64,000 nucleotides of DNA from Flavobacterium sediminilitoris (GCF_023008245.1 NZ_CP090145.1:3286001-3350000); one strand, 5' to 3'. Positions 36,902 to 46,675 are shown, counted from the first letter of the stretch. Translations and numbers: made by a program. Notes: generated from the sequence alone by a model not told the origin.

Positions 36902-37163
36902 TTTTATTTTCAATTTTAAATTTATAATAATTTTTAACAAAGTGGGAAGCATAAATTAATCCTAGTTTTTCAGCTACCAAACACAAATCTTTCAATTGAT
37001 TTTCTAAAGGATCTTCTCGTTGTGGACATTGATTAATTTTCATGAATTCATGAAACCATAACCTTGATTCTACATCACTTTGATTAGGGTTAATTATTTC
37101 ATTAATAGACAAACATGTAGTATTGCTTGGCACATTAGCTGTGTTGCGGATTAATTTTTTCAT
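36894..37163 (-). CDS. Small hypothetical protein between the response regulator and the K+ channel
   Basis: The 89-residue protein has no signal peptide or membrane helix. Charged helices (EDPLENQLKDLCLVAEKLG) dominate its C-terminal half, with a Cys at 17, 47 and 60. Its stop overlaps the transporter start by 8 bases and it begins 14 bases after the response regulator stop, so translation is coupled. A regulatory role in the potassium system is likely from position. I do not recognise the family. Confidence 0.6.
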   Translation of the reverse strand: MKKLIRNTANVPSNTTCLSINEIINPNQSDVESRLWFHEFMKINQCPQREDPLENQLKDLCLVAEKLGLIYASHFVKNYYKFKIENKNA

Positions 37164-37177
37164 GTAAAATGCTTTTT

Positions 37178-37861
37178 TTAGATTAAGGTAAATCGATATC
37201 CAATTCCACTCTCAGTAAGTATCATTTCTGGATGATTTGCGTCTTTTTCTATTTTTTTTCTAAGTTGAGCTATAAAAACTCTTAAGTATTGAGTCTGATC
37301 ACTATAACTTTTTCCCCATACTTCTTTTAATAAATATTGATGAGTTAATACTCTTCCTTCATTTTTAACTAAAGTGGCTAATAAGTTAAATTCCGTTTGT
37401 GTTAATTTCAGATCTTCATTATTAACTTTTACAACTCTTGAAACTAAATCAATTGAAAAACTAGAAGAACTTATAATAGGCTCAGAAATTTCTTTAATAT
37501 GATGTCGTAAATGTGAACGAACTCTTGCCAATAATTCTTGTGTTCTAAATGGTTTTATTAAATAATCGTTAGCACCATTATCTAGGGCTTTAACTATCTC
37601 AATTTCTTCACTTTTAACAGATAAAATCATAATAGGATTAGAATACCATTCTCGTAATTGTTCTAATACTTTTTGACCATCAATATCTGGCAAACCTAAA
37701 TCTAGCATAATTAAATCTGGTTGAAACGCTGCTGCAAATCGAATCCCTTCTAAACCATTTTCTGCAAATTTGACTTCAAAATCATTACTACTTAAAGTTA
37801 TATCTAAAAGTTTTCTAATTTGAACTTCATCATCGATTACTAATATTTGGCGCTTATTCAT
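37178..37861 (-). CDS. KdpE-like response regulator (OmpR family)
   Basis: The start at 37861 (MNKRQILVIDDEV) is preferred to a longer frame from 37927, because the receiver domain begins there and the longer start would lie deep inside the kinase gene. The 227-residue protein has a receiver domain with acidic pocket DDE at 10-12, phospho-acceptor Asp54 (LMLD or IMLD in LIMLDLGLP) and Lys near 103 in LIKPF. A winged-helix output domain follows (TQTEFNLLATLV, VWGKSY, RVFIAQLRKKIE). It overlaps the kinase gene by 8 bases. It most likely controls this operon with the K+ channel. Confidence 0.88.
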   Translation of the reverse strand: MNKRQILVIDDEVQIRKLLDITLSSNDFEVKFAENGLEGIRFAAAFQPDLIMLDLGLPDIDGQKVLEQLREWYSNPIMILSVKSEEIEIVKALDNGANDYLIKPFRTQELLARVRSHLRHHIKEISEPIISSSSFSIDLVSRVVKVNNEDLKLTQTEFNLLATLVKNEGRVLTHQYLLKEVWGKSYSDQTQYLRVFIAQLRKKIEKDANHPEMILTESGIGYRFTLI

Positions 37862-38924
37862 TTTCAACGGTATTAAAGTTTGACATTTTAGTTTCAATTT
37901 TAATAGTAAATTTTGCTCCTCCTTCAACTCTATTTTCTAATGCTATTTCTCCATTTTGAGCTTCAACAAAGCCTTTAACAATAGACAAACCTAAACCTGA
38001 ACCACCAGGTCTTGAGTTTTTAAGCCTATAAAATTTATCAAAAACATAATCAATTTCATCTTTAGGAAAACCTTTTCCTTCATCTAAAATTTCTATCAGT
38101 AAAATATTTCCATTATTCTTTAAATTGATCAAAATAGTACTATGCTCAGGTGTATAAATAATGCAATTATTTAATAAATTATAAATAATATGCTCTGTTA
38201 AACCATAATCTAATTTAAATAAAGGAAAATCTTCAGAACAATTTACTATAATCTTCTGGGAATATAACTTTGTATTTAATGTTCTGATAGCTCCATAAAT
38301 GATTTCTTTAACATCAACCCAATCCATTTTTGGCACAATAACACCTGACTCTAATCTTGACATATTTAACAAGTTTTCAACTTGATTATTCAATCTTAGT
38401 GTGGCAATTGATATTTCTTCTAAGAGTTTTTCTTTTTGATTATCGTTTATCGTTTTATTATTCTGAAGTGCGTCTGTTGAACCAATGATTGCCGATATTG
38501 GAGTTTTCAATTCATGCGATAAACTATCTAAAAGTGTATTATATAGCTTTATCGATTTAAGTTTAGCGTCTTTTTTATTAGCTATATGTTCTATTTGTTT
38601 GATTTTAAATGTTAAAACTGCATTTATTAGTGCAATAACGAAATACATAAAAAACATTAATACATCTTCTGTATTTTCTATATGAAAAGTAAAATAAGGT
38701 TTTATAAAAAAGAAATTCCAAATTAAAGCACTTAAAATAGCTCCAATTAATGTTGGAATAATACGATAAAACATCGCTAAGAAAGAAACTGTAACTAAAA
38801 GAATAAATGCTATTACTTTATAACCTATCAAATCTTTAAATACAAAACAAATAAATGATATTAGTATTACAAAAAGAATGCTAAAAAAATATTGCTTGTT
38901 TGTATTTGTACTTCTATTTAACAC
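37854..38924 (-). CDS. KdpD-like sensor histidine kinase lacking the KdpD/USP sensor domains
   Basis: The 356-residue protein has four membrane helices at about 11-110 in the DUF4118 arrangement of KdpD (IIPTLIGAILSALIWNFFFI). Then follow a HisKA domain with His137 in SHELKTPIS, an N box (HIIYNLLNNCIIYTP), DEGKGFP and GGSGLGLSIVKG for ATP binding. The usual 400-residue N-terminal KdpD part with its ATP-binding and universal stress domains is absent, so the protein senses by its membrane part or with a partner. No kdpFABC genes are near; the operon instead ends with a TrkH/KtrB channel. Confidence 0.88.
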   Translation of the reverse strand: MLNRSTNTNKQYFFSILFVILISFICFVFKDLIGYKVIAFILLVTVSFLAMFYRIIPTLIGAILSALIWNFFFIKPYFTFHIENTEDVLMFFMYFVIALINAVLTFKIKQIEHIANKKDAKLKSIKLYNTLLDSLSHELKTPISAIIGSTDALQNNKTINDNQKEKLLEEISIATLRLNNQVENLLNMSRLESGVIVPKMDWVDVKEIIYGAIRTLNTKLYSQKIIVNCSEDFPLFKLDYGLTEHIIYNLLNNCIIYTPEHSTILINLKNNGNILLIEILDEGKGFPKDEIDYVFDKFYRLKNSRPGGSGLGLSIVKGFVEAQNGEIALENRVEGGAKFTIKIETKMSNFNTVENE

Positions 38925-38951
38925 ACTTAATTTCTTTATTGTTTAACACAG

Positions 38952-38959
38952 CAAAGATA
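38952..38959 (-). promoter_or_regulatory. -7 element of the kinase/regulator/K+ channel operon
   Basis: On the minus strand the bases read TATCTTTG, 28 bases upstream of the kinase ATG, matching TAnnTTTG. No -33 TTG lies at the standard distance. Confidence 0.45.
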
Positions 38960-39011
38960 AGTTGGGTTTCATAAATAATATATAAAATAATCCTCTGTAA
39001 GTATAAAGATT

Positions 39012-39458
39012 TTATAAAGATTTCATTTTTCTTGTATCAATTATATAGACAATTTTCCATAAATTATCATACTCTTTGATAAGTGTAAAAGAGTTAACTC
39101 CTTGATGACTTAACTTTTCATTTACAAAAAATTCATAAGGAGTCCAAACATGAGCTAAATCACCATCAATCTCTATTCTATAATCTAAAAGTTTTTCTAA
39201 AAAGATAACATTAGAAGGAATTGAAGCTATCGATTTTAAAAAAACATCAAAACCATCATTCTTTAATTTTGTTCCTTTGTTTTTAGTACTTACTGTACAC
39301 ATAATTATTTCTTCATGACACATTTTCTTCAATTGTGTAGTGTCTTTTAAATGAAAGGCAATAAAAAAATCATCAATACATTTTCTAACTTCATTTTCTT
39401 GAGAGAAAGAAGATGAAATGGCAAATAGACTAACTAGTAAAAAGAGAGACTTTTTCAT
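39012..39458 (-). CDS. Secreted NTF2-like (SnoaL/DUF4440-type) protein
   Basis: The 148-residue protein has a signal peptide (MKKSLFLLVSLFAISSSFSQ) and one cone-shaped NTF2-like domain. Its pattern is CIDDFFIAFHLKDTTQLKKM for the first helices and HVWTPYEFFVNEKLSHQGV with FTLIKEYDNLWKIVYI for the last strands. Members bind small molecules or act as enzymes; this one has no assigned reaction. It lies alone, divergent from panB. Confidence 0.75.
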   Translation of the reverse strand: MKKSLFLLVSLFAISSSFSQENEVRKCIDDFFIAFHLKDTTQLKKMCHEEIIMCTVSTKNKGTKLKNDGFDVFLKSIASIPSNVIFLEKLLDYRIEIDGDLAHVWTPYEFFVNEKLSHQGVNSFTLIKEYDNLWKIVYIIDTRKMKSL

Positions 39459-39541
39459 ATTCGTTTTTAATTAATTGGTTGTTATTTTACAAAAAATGTT
39501 ACATTATTCATGATAATTTCAAATTTATTTTATTTGGTTAA

Positions 39542-39571
39542 TTTGTATCCTATTTTGATTTATTACATTTG
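39542..39571 (+). promoter_or_regulatory. Bacteroidota-type promoter of panB
   Basis: TTTG at 39542-39545 and TACATTTG at 39564-39571 are separated by 18 bases, a full match to the -33/-7 arrangement. The expected start of transcription is near 39577, giving a 75-base leader before the ATG at 39653. Confidence 0.7.
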
Positions 39572-39652
39572 CCTAGAATAAAACAACGAATCATAAGTAA
39601 ATTTTAGATTAAATTTCTAATTTAAAATTTCATAACATACAATCGATATAAA

Positions 39653-40471
39653 ATGTCAGTAGCTAAAAAAGATTATAAAAGAATTACTACAAAAACACTA
39701 GTTGAAATGAAAGATAATGGAGAAAAGATCTCCATGTTAACTGCTTATGACTTTACAATGGCAAAAATTGTAGATTCAGCAGGAGTAGATGTAATTCTTG
39801 TAGGTGATTCTGCTAGTAATGTAATGGCTGGTCATGAAACTACATTACCAATTACTCTTGACCAAATGATATATCATGCATCATCTGTAGTTAGAGCGGC
39901 AGAAAGAGCTTTAATCGTTGTTGATTTACCTTTCGGTTCTTATCAATCAGATCCAAAAGAAGCATTGAGGTCAGCTATTAGAATCATGAAAGAAAGTGGC
40001 GGGCACGCTGTAAAACTAGAGGGTGGAAGCGAAATAAAGGATAGTATAAAACGTATTTTAAATGCTGGGATTCCTGTAATGGGACACTTAGGACTAACTC
40101 CTCAATCTATTTATAAATTTGGAACTTATACTGTAAGAGCTAAAGAAGAAGAGGAAGCTGATAAGTTAATTGAAGATGCTAAAATGCTTGAAAGGGTAGG
40201 TTGTTTTGCTATAGTATTAGAAAAAATCCCTGCTGCATTAGCAAAAAAAGTTGCCGAAAGCATCTCTATTCCTGTAATCGGAATTGGAGCAGGAAATGGT
40301 GTTGACGGACAAGTTCTTGTGCTTCATGATATGATTGGTATGACACATGAATTTAGTCCTCGATTCTTGAGACGTTATATGAATTTATATGAAGAAATGA
40401 CTACAGCCATTGGTCAATATGTTACGGATGTTAAATCTGTTGATTTTCCAAACGAAAATGAACAATATTAA
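39653..40471 (+). CDS. panB: 3-methyl-2-oxobutanoate hydroxymethyltransferase
   Basis: The 272-residue enzyme makes ketopantoate from 2-oxoisovalerate and methylene-tetrahydrofolate, the first step of pantothenate and CoA synthesis. Its metal-binding [17 protein letters not shown] block near 46-62, the VKLEGG block near 122 and [16 protein letters not shown] near 212 are clear. The start has a lysine-rich leader ([11 protein letters not shown]) as in other Bacteroidota. It has its own promoter and is followed after 39 bases by a pseudouridine synthase gene, probably on one transcript. Confidence 0.97.
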   Translation: MSVAKKDYKRITTKTLVEMKDNGEKISMLTAYDFTMAKIVDSAGVDVILVGDSASNVMAGHETTLPITLDQMIYHASSVVRAAERALIVVDLPFGSYQSDPKEALRSAIRIMKESGGHAVKLEGGSEIKDSIKRILNAGIPVMGHLGLTPQSIYKFGTYTVRAKEEEEADKLIEDAKMLERVGCFAIVLEKIPAALAKKVAESISIPVIGIGAGNGVDGQVLVLHDMIGMTHEFSPRFLRRYMNLYEEMTTAIGQYVTDVKSVDFPNENEQY

Positions 40472-40510
40472 TTCTTTATTATACTTTTTAAAGATTTTTA
40501 CTTTTAAATA

Positions 40511-41212
40511 ATGGCAGAAAAAATAATTTCTACTAAAGATAATCTTCAGATTCTTCATGAAGACAATCATATTATTGTAATTAATAAACGCGTTGGAGAT
40601 ATTGTTCAAGGTGATAAAACAGGAGACAAACCATTATCTGAAGTTGTAAAAGAATATATAAAAGAAAAATATAATAAACCTGGAGAAGTTTTTTTAGGTG
40701 TCATTCATCGTTTAGACAGACCAACTACTGGTATTGTAGTATTTGCAAAAACATCAAAAGCATTAACACGATTAAATGATAGTTTCAAAAATAGAGAAAC
40801 ACAGAAGACATACTGGGCTGTTGTAAAAAATAGCCCTCCAAAAAACAATGATGTTTTAATTCATTATTTAAAAAGAAATCCAAAAAACAATACTTCGAAA
40901 GCACATATTAAAGAAGTCCCAGAGAGTAAAAAAGCAAGTTTAGCATATACAATCATTAGAAAATTAGATCATTATATTGGATTAGAAATCCAACTTCATA
41001 CTGGAAGACACCACCAAATTAGAGCACAACTATCTGCAATTGGTTGCCCTATAAAAGGAGATTTAAAATATGGATTTGATAGAAGTAATCCCGATGGAGG
41101 TATTCATTTACATGCCAGACAATTAGTCTTAACTCACCCTGTAACAAAAGATATTTTAAAAATTATAGCTCCTACACCGAAAGATGTAATTTGGAATGCT
41201 ATTTCTTCTTAA
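40511..41212 (+). CDS. RluA-family pseudouridine synthase
   Basis: The 233-residue enzyme isomerises uridine in rRNA or tRNA. The catalytic aspartate lies in HRLDRPTTG near 67-75, with VVFAKTSKAL after it. HTGRHHQIRAQL near 158-169 is the second conserved block. No S4 domain precedes the catalytic part, so it is of the short RluA/TruC-like type. The target site cannot be told. It shares a transcript with panB, a common arrangement in Flavobacteriaceae with no clear metabolic link. Confidence 0.9.
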   Translation: MAEKIISTKDNLQILHEDNHIIVINKRVGDIVQGDKTGDKPLSEVVKEYIKEKYNKPGEVFLGVIHRLDRPTTGIVVFAKTSKALTRLNDSFKNRETQKTYWAVVKNSPPKNNDVLIHYLKRNPKNNTSKAHIKEVPESKKASLAYTIIRKLDHYIGLEIQLHTGRHHQIRAQLSAIGCPIKGDLKYGFDRSNPDGGIHLHARQLVLTHPVTKDILKIIAPTPKDVIWNAISS

Positions 41213-41243
41213 AATATCTTTTGAAAGGATTTTCATATTTAAA

Positions 41244-43220
41244 TTAATACTCTAGCAAAGCTTTTAATTCTGCTTCAAAACGTGCTTTTGGTAAATATTG
41301 ATCTTCTAAAGCTTTCACAAAAGGAATAGCACTTTCAATACTTGCTACTCGTTTTACTGGAGCATCTAAATATTCAAAACAGTTTTCCATTATCATTGCA
41401 GAAATATCACTTGAAATTCCTCCAAATAAAGTATCTTCTTGTAAAATAATCACTCTATTTGTTTTCTTCACAGAAGTATAAATCGTTTCCCAATCTAAAG
41501 GTTGTAAACTTCTCAAGTCAATTAAATCAGCAGATATATTTGAGTTATTAGATAATGTCTCTAATGCCCAATGTACACCTGCTCCAAAAGAAATAATAGT
41601 CACAGCGGTTCCTTCTTTTAATAGTGCAGCTTTTCCAAGCGGAATAGTATAATAATCAACAGGAACATCTTGATAAATACTTCTATATAATTGTTTATGT
41701 TCAAAAAACATAACTGGATTAGGGTCATTAATTGCTGTGTTTAATAATCCTTTTGCATCATAAGGAAAAGCAGGATATACTACTTTTAATCCAGGTGTTT
41801 TGGTAAACCAAGCTTCATTAGTTTGTGAATGAAATGGTCCTGCTTGTGTTCCACCACCACAAGGCATTCTCACAACAACATCGGCCTTTTCATTCCATCG
41901 ATAATGTTGTTTTGCTAGTAAATTTACAATTGGGTTGAAGCCAGTAGAAACAAAATCAGCAAATTGCATTTCCATAACAGCTTTATATCCATTAATAGAA
42001 AGCCCATTTGCAGTAGAAACTACTGCACTTTCACAGATTGGTGTATTTCGAACTCTTTCTTTACCAAATGCATCAACAAAACCATCAGTAATTTTAAACG
42101 CTCCACCATATTCTGCAATATCTTGCCCCATTATAACCAAATTTTCATGTCGTGCCATTGATTGACGTAATCCATTAGAAATAGCATCAATAAGACGAAT
42201 ACTCTCCTTTTCTCCAGAGGCTTCAAAAGCTTCAAAAGTATAAGGTTTATACATATCATTTAATTCTTCTTCCAAATTAGCAACTACATCTGGTTCTGTT
42301 TGAGTTAAAGCCCAATGCTCATCAATTTCAGCTTTAATACTCGATTTTATTTGAACATCATCCTCTTCATTTATTACATAAGTTCTAATTAAATAATCTT
42401 TAAAATTAGAAATCGGGTCTTTCTCTGCCCACATATCCATCAATTCCTGCGGTACATATTTTGTTCCACTTGCTTCTTCATGACCACGCATTCTAAAAGT
42501 TTTAAATTCTAATAAAACGGGTCTTGGATTTTCTAACATTGATGCTTTTAATTCAGAAACTAAATTTACAACTTCAAGTATATTATTTCCATCCACAACA
42601 TAGCTTTCCATTCCATAACCAACACCTTTATCTGCTAAGTTTTCACAACGATATTGTTCATTTGTAGGAGTAGAAAGACCATATCCATTATTCTCAATTA
42701 CAAATAAAACTGGTAAATCCCATACTGAAGCAATATTTAAAGCTTCATGAAAATCTCCTTCTGATGTAGCTCCTTCACCTGTAAAAACGGCTGTAACCTT
42801 ACCATTCTTCTTTAATTTATTTGCCAAAGCAATTCCGTCTGCAACACCCATTTGCGGGCCAAGATGAGAAATCATCCCTATAATTTTATATTCTTGTGTT
42901 CCAAAATGAAAACTTCTATCTCTCCCTTTTGTAAATCCTGTTTTTTTACCTTGCCATTGTGAAAACAAACGATGTAATGGAATTTCTCTAGTAGTAAAAA
43001 CACCTAAATTTCTATGCATCGGTAATATATACTCATCTTTATCTAAAACGGATGTTATACCTACCGAAATAGCTTCCTGACCTATTCCAGAAAACCATTT
43101 TGATACTTTACCTTGACGTAAAAGAATTAACATTTTTTCTTCTATCATTCTAGGTTTTAAAAGCTTCTTATATAAATCTAAAAGTTCTTTATTACTTAAA
43201 TTTTTTCTATCAAAATTCAT
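41244..43220 (-). CDS. 2-oxoacid dehydrogenase E1, fused alpha and beta subunits
   Basis: The 658-residue protein joins two normally separate chains. Residues 1-330 are the alpha subunit with the thiamine diphosphate motif ([13 protein letters not shown] near 152, then [10 protein letters not shown]). Residues 345-658 are the beta subunit ([47 protein letters not shown]). It most resembles the branched-chain 2-oxoacid dehydrogenase E1 of Bacteroidota. It decarboxylates 2-oxoisovalerate and similar acids and passes the acyl group to E2. E2 and E3 genes are not adjacent. Branched acyl-CoA made this way feeds iso-fatty acid synthesis. Confidence 0.92.
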   Translation of the reverse strand: MNFDRKNLSNKELLDLYKKLLKPRMIEEKMLILLRQGKVSKWFSGIGQEAISVGITSVLDKDEYILPMHRNLGVFTTREIPLHRLFSQWQGKKTGFTKGRDRSFHFGTQEYKIIGMISHLGPQMGVADGIALANKLKKNGKVTAVFTGEGATSEGDFHEALNIASVWDLPVLFVIENNGYGLSTPTNEQYRCENLADKGVGYGMESYVVDGNNILEVVNLVSELKASMLENPRPVLLEFKTFRMRGHEEASGTKYVPQELMDMWAEKDPISNFKDYLIRTYVINEEDDVQIKSSIKAEIDEHWALTQTEPDVVANLEEELNDMYKPYTFEAFEASGEKESIRLIDAISNGLRQSMARHENLVIMGQDIAEYGGAFKITDGFVDAFGKERVRNTPICESAVVSTANGLSINGYKAVMEMQFADFVSTGFNPIVNLLAKQHYRWNEKADVVVRMPCGGGTQAGPFHSQTNEAWFTKTPGLKVVYPAFPYDAKGLLNTAINDPNPVMFFEHKQLYRSIYQDVPVDYYTIPLGKAALLKEGTAVTIISFGAGVHWALETLSNNSNISADLIDLRSLQPLDWETIYTSVKKTNRVIILQEDTLFGGISSDISAMIMENCFEYLDAPVKRVASIESAIPFVKALEDQYLPKARFEAELKALLEY

Positions 43221-43245
43221 ACAAACGTTGTCTATTAATTTCTTT

Positions 43246-43253
43246 CAAAAGTA
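43246..43253 (-). promoter_or_regulatory. -7 element of the E1 dehydrogenase gene
   Basis: On the minus strand the bases read TACTTTTG, matching TAnnTTTG, 26 bases upstream of the ATG. No clear -33 TTG is present. Confidence 0.4.
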
Positions 43254-43343
43254 TAAAAAATAACATTTTTAAAATAGATTGTTACAAAAAAATATTTTTA
43301 AATAATTTAAGCTATTCATATAAATGTTAATAACTTTCCTAAA

Positions 43344-43371
43344 TTGAATTAAAAATATTTATTTACATTTG
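43344..43371 (+). promoter_or_regulatory. Bacteroidota-type promoter of the 2-oxoglutarate oxygenase gene
   Basis: TTG at 43344-43346 and TACATTTG at 43364-43371 are separated by 17 bases. The predicted transcription start is near 43377, with a leader of about 45 bases. Confidence 0.65.
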
Positions 43372-43421
43372 TTTTATGTAGGTGTTAAGCCTATTGTAAG
43401 TTATTAACAAAATGTAATATA

Positions 43422-44375
43422 ATGCAAAAAATTCCAAGTGTTGACTTACGTGATTTCCTGTCGGATGATCCGGCACGTAAACAAAAATTTGTAAATGAAA
43501 TCGGAAAAGCCTACGAAGATATTGGCTTCGTAGCATTAAAAGGTCACTTTTTAGATGACAAATTAGTTGAAGGTTTATATGGAGAAGTTAGAAACTTTTT
43601 TTCACTTCCTTTAGAGACTAAAAAGAGTTATGAAATTCCAGGAATTGGAGGACAAAGAGGTTATGTTTCTTTCGGAAAAGAGCATGCAAAAGGTCGTTCT
43701 GCTGGAGATTTAAAAGAGTTTTGGCATTTTGGTCAGTATGTAGATACTAATTCAAAATATGCTGGAGAATACCCTGATAATGTTGAAGTAAAAGAATTAC
43801 CAAATTTTAATACAATTGGTAAAGAAGCATATCAAATGCTTGAAAAAACAGGAATTTATGTTTTAAGAGCATTAGCTTTATACATTGGTCTTGATGAGTT
43901 CTATTTTGATAAATACATCAAAGATGGAAATAGTATTTTACGTCCTATCCATTATCCACCTATTACAGATGAACCAAAAGATGATGCTGTTAGAGCGGCC
44001 GCTCATGGTGATATCAATTTGATTACATTATTAATGGGTGCACAAGGAAAAGGATTACAAGTTCAAAATCATAATGGAGACTGGATTGATGCAATGGCTG
44101 AACCAGATGAATTAATGATAAATGTAGGTGATATGTTATCAAGACATACAAACAATAAATTAAAGTCTACAATTCATCAGGTTGTTAATCCTCCTAGAGA
44201 ATTATGGGGAACTTCTCGTTACTCAATTCCATTTTTTATGCACCCCGTTAGTGACATGAAATTAAATTGCTTATCTGAATGTATTGATGATAACAATCCA
44301 AAATTATATGAAGATATAACAGCGGGAGAATTTTTACATGAAAGACTAGTAGAATTAGGCTTGATTAAAAAATAA
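43422..44375 (+). CDS. 2-oxoglutarate/Fe(II)-dependent oxygenase, isopenicillin N synthase-like
   Basis: The 317-residue protein has the DIOX_N start (IPSVDLRDFL, then FVNEIGKAYEDIGFVAL) and the 2OG-Fe(II) jelly-roll. HGDINLITLL near 191-200 gives the first two iron ligands, HQV near 247 the third, and SRYSIPFFMHP near 265-275 the RxS motif that binds 2-oxoglutarate. Such enzymes hydroxylate or desaturate small molecules. Close relatives are widespread and highly conserved in Flavobacteriaceae, so a housekeeping role is likely. The substrate is unknown. Confidence 0.88.
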   Translation: MQKIPSVDLRDFLSDDPARKQKFVNEIGKAYEDIGFVALKGHFLDDKLVEGLYGEVRNFFSLPLETKKSYEIPGIGGQRGYVSFGKEHAKGRSAGDLKEFWHFGQYVDTNSKYAGEYPDNVEVKELPNFNTIGKEAYQMLEKTGIYVLRALALYIGLDEFYFDKYIKDGNSILRPIHYPPITDEPKDDAVRAAAHGDINLITLLMGAQGKGLQVQNHNGDWIDAMAEPDELMINVGDMLSRHTNNKLKSTIHQVVNPPRELWGTSRYSIPFFMHPVSDMKLNCLSECIDDNNPKLYEDITAGEFLHERLVELGLIKK

Positions 44376-44515
44376 TTGTAAATTTATATTTTTACAAAAA
44401 GGCATTGAGTTTAATCTTAATGTCTTTTTGTTTTTATTTTACAGCAACACAAAATATTGAGAAACTTAACAAAAATTATATAAGAATCTCTTTTGTGTTT
44501 CTTAAATTTCATACT

Positions 44516-44848
44516 ATGAGCTTAGAAGACCAACTAAAAAAACTATTTCCTGATCATCAAGTTTCTAACGAACCTGAAATGGTTGAGGAAACAAAACACG
44601 AATTATTTGTTCAAAAAGAACCTATGATTTGTAAATATGAAAAAAGAAAAGGAAAACCAACAACAATTATTGCAGGTTATGAAGGAGAAGATGAAGATTT
44701 TAAACTATTAGCAAAAGAAATCAAAAACAAATTTGCTGTTGGTGGAAGTTTTAAAGATGGAGAAATTATAATTCAAGGAGATTATCGAGATAAAATTATG
44801 AAATATCTTCAAGAAAAAGGTTTCAAAACTAAACGTGTTGGAGGCTAA
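44516..44848 (+). CDS. SUI1/eIF1-like translation factor (YciH family)
   Basis: The start at 44516 (MSLEDQLKKLFPDHQ) is preferred because the 37 codons before it from 44405 are hydrophobic, not conserved in character, and would run into the intergenic region. The 110-residue protein has the SUI1 fold: CKYEKRKGKPTTIIAGY near 41-57 and IKNKFAVGGSFKDGEIIIQGD near 71-91, ending with MKYLQEKGFKTKRVGG. It is thought to affect start codon choice on the ribosome. It lies 53 bases upstream of the nucleoside phosphorylase gene. Confidence 0.88.
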   Translation: MSLEDQLKKLFPDHQVSNEPEMVEETKHELFVQKEPMICKYEKRKGKPTTIIAGYEGEDEDFKLLAKEIKNKFAVGGSFKDGEIIIQGDYRDKIMKYLQEKGFKTKRVGG

Positions 44849-44901
44849 AAAATGCATTCAACCATCCGTTTTAAAACACTTTAACCATTTAAACTAAAAA
44901 A

Positions 44902-45768
44902 ATGATACAAAATTCAGAACTTATATTAAATCCAGATGGGAGTTTATATCACATCAATTTAAAACCCGAAAACATTGCTCACGATATTATTTTTGTTGGA
45001 GATCAAGAAAGAGTAGAAAAAATTACAAATCGCTTTGATTCTATAGAATTTACAACTCAAAAACGTGAATTTAAAACACAAACTGGTATATTCAAAGGAA
45101 AAAGATTAACTGTTATTTCTACAGGAATTGGTCCTGATAATATTGATATTGTTTTAAATGAATTAGATGCTTTAGTTAATATTGATTTAGAAACTCGCAA
45201 ACCCAAAGAGAAACTTACCGCTTTAAATATTGTTCGCATTGGAACATCTGGTTCCTTACAAAAGGATATTCCTGTTGACAGCTTTGTCATGAGCGAATAT
45301 GCTATTGGATTAGACAATATGCTTCGCTCCTACTTAATTGACAAGGTTTCTGAAAAAGATATTGAAAATGCTTTTATAGAACAAACAAATTGGGATTTAC
45401 AAAAAGGTCGTCCTTATGTAATTAAATGTAGTGAATCTTTAGTGGATAAAATTTTTAGTAATAAAATGCACAAAGGATTTACTGGAACGGCTGGTGGATT
45501 TTATGGTCCACAAGGTCGCGTATTACGATTAGACATTCAAGATCCAGAATTGAATACCAAAATGGATAATTTCAATTTTAATGGAACTCGTATGACAAAT
45601 CTTGAAATGGAAACCGCTGCAATATACGGATTAGGTAAACTTTTAGGTCATAATTGTTTATCTTTAAATGCAATTATTGCCAATAGAGCAACTGGAGATT
45701 TTAGTTCAAATCCATATCAAACCGTTGAAAATTTAATCGATTATACTTTAGAAAGATTAGTAAAATAA
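44902..45768 (+). CDS. Nucleoside phosphorylase (uridine phosphorylase-like)
   Basis: The 288-residue protein belongs to the PNP/UDP phosphorylase family. Visible are IFVGDQERVEKI near 30-41, STGIGPDNIDIVLNEL near 73, VRIGTSGSLQ near 104, and NLEMETAAIYGLG near 233-245, the ribose-binding Glu-Met-Glu motif. It cleaves a nucleoside with phosphate to base and ribose 1-phosphate in salvage; the base preference is not certain. It opens a row of genes (VOC, three GNATs) on one strand, with only one base to the next gene. Confidence 0.9.
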   Translation: MIQNSELILNPDGSLYHINLKPENIAHDIIFVGDQERVEKITNRFDSIEFTTQKREFKTQTGIFKGKRLTVISTGIGPDNIDIVLNELDALVNIDLETRKPKEKLTALNIVRIGTSGSLQKDIPVDSFVMSEYAIGLDNMLRSYLIDKVSEKDIENAFIEQTNWDLQKGRPYVIKCSESLVDKIFSNKMHKGFTGTAGGFYGPQGRVLRLDIQDPELNTKMDNFNFNGTRMTNLEMETAAIYGLGKLLGHNCLSLNAIIANRATGDFSSNPYQTVENLIDYTLERLVK

Positions 45769-45769
45769 T

Positions 45770-46147
45770 ATGAATTTTAGATTTGCCAGACATACTAATG
45801 ATTTAGCTAAACTCAAAACCTTTTATACAAATATATTAGGTTTTGAAGTTTTAGGTAGTTTTGAGAATCATGATAATTATAATGGTATTTTTATAGGGAA
45901 ACCTAATTTAAACTGGCATTTAGAATTTACACAATCCAATGAACAAGCAATTCATGTTTTTGACGAAGATGATGCTTTAGTATTCTATCCTGAAACTATT
46001 GAGGAATATGAGCGTCTAATTTTCAAAATAAGACTTGAAAACATTCCTTTTGTTACATCAAAAAATCCTTATTGGAATGAAAATGGGAGAATGATTTTAG
46101 ATCCTGATGGCTATAGAATTATAATTTCTAATTTAAAAATTAAATGA
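45770..46147 (+). CDS. VOC-superfamily (glyoxalase-like) protein
   Basis: The 125-residue protein is a single vicinal-oxygen-chelate unit. The first beta-alpha-beta half carries LAKLKTFYTNILGFEVLGSF near 13-32 and the second ends with ILDPDGYRIIIS near 110-121. A metal site may use His and Glu residues in WHLEF near 50 and the Asp/Glu at the end. The actual reaction is unknown; such proteins give resistance to drugs, detoxify aldehydes or only bind ligands. It begins 1 base after the phosphorylase gene and is followed after 3 bases by the first acetyltransferase gene. Confidence 0.75.
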   Translation: MNFRFARHTNDLAKLKTFYTNILGFEVLGSFENHDNYNGIFIGKPNLNWHLEFTQSNEQAIHVFDEDDALVFYPETIEEYERLIFKIRLENIPFVTSKNPYWNENGRMILDPDGYRIIISNLKIK

Positions 46148-46150
46148 ATA

Positions 46151-46666
46151 ATGTTTACAATTGAAACTGACCGTTTACTTCTTCGCCCAATTGAATATAA
46201 CGATTCTGAAGGTATGTTTTTACTAGATAGTAATCCAAATGTTCATAAATATTTGGGAAATAATCCATTGAAATCTATAGAAGAAAGTATTGTTTACATT
46301 GAAAATATTAGAAATCAATATCTGGCACATGGTATAGGACGATTTGCTGTAATTTTAAAAGAAACAAATGAATTTATTGGCTGGAGTGGATTGAAATATA
46401 TAACAGAAGAAGAAAACAATCATATCGATTTTTATGAAATAGGATATCGTTTCCGTGAAGAATTTTGGGGAAAAGGATTTGCTTACGAATCTGCAAAAGC
46501 TTGGTATGATTATGCCTTTAATGAATTAAAAGTAGATGTGTTATATGCTTCTGCTCATATTGAAAATATAGGTTCTAGGAAAATTCTTGAAAAAATTGGG
46601 CTAAACTTAAAAAACAAATACGTTTGGAATGAAAAGATTCCATGCGTTTGGTATTCATCAAATTAA
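46151..46666 (+). CDS. GNAT acetyltransferase, first of three tandem paralogues
   Basis: The 171-residue RimJ/RimL-type enzyme transfers an acetyl group from acetyl-CoA. It begins IETDRLLLRPI and has the GYRFREEFWGKGFAYE block near 99-114, which forms the acetyl-CoA-binding P-loop. The ASAHIENIGSRKILEKIGL block is near 137-155. All three copies share the DxNPNVHKYL block near 27-36 and an NQY segment. Targets could be ribosomal protein ends or small amines. It follows the VOC gene after 3 bases. Confidence 0.85.
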   Translation: MFTIETDRLLLRPIEYNDSEGMFLLDSNPNVHKYLGNNPLKSIEESIVYIENIRNQYLAHGIGRFAVILKETNEFIGWSGLKYITEEENNHIDFYEIGYRFREEFWGKGFAYESAKAWYDYAFNELKVDVLYASAHIENIGSRKILEKIGLNLKNKYVWNEKIPCVWYSSN

Positions 46667-46675
46667 AATTCCAAT

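Noticed and set aside
44405..44515. Longer N terminus for the SUI1 factor
   Set aside because: The extra residues are hydrophobic, unlike the family, and the internal start gives the usual length.
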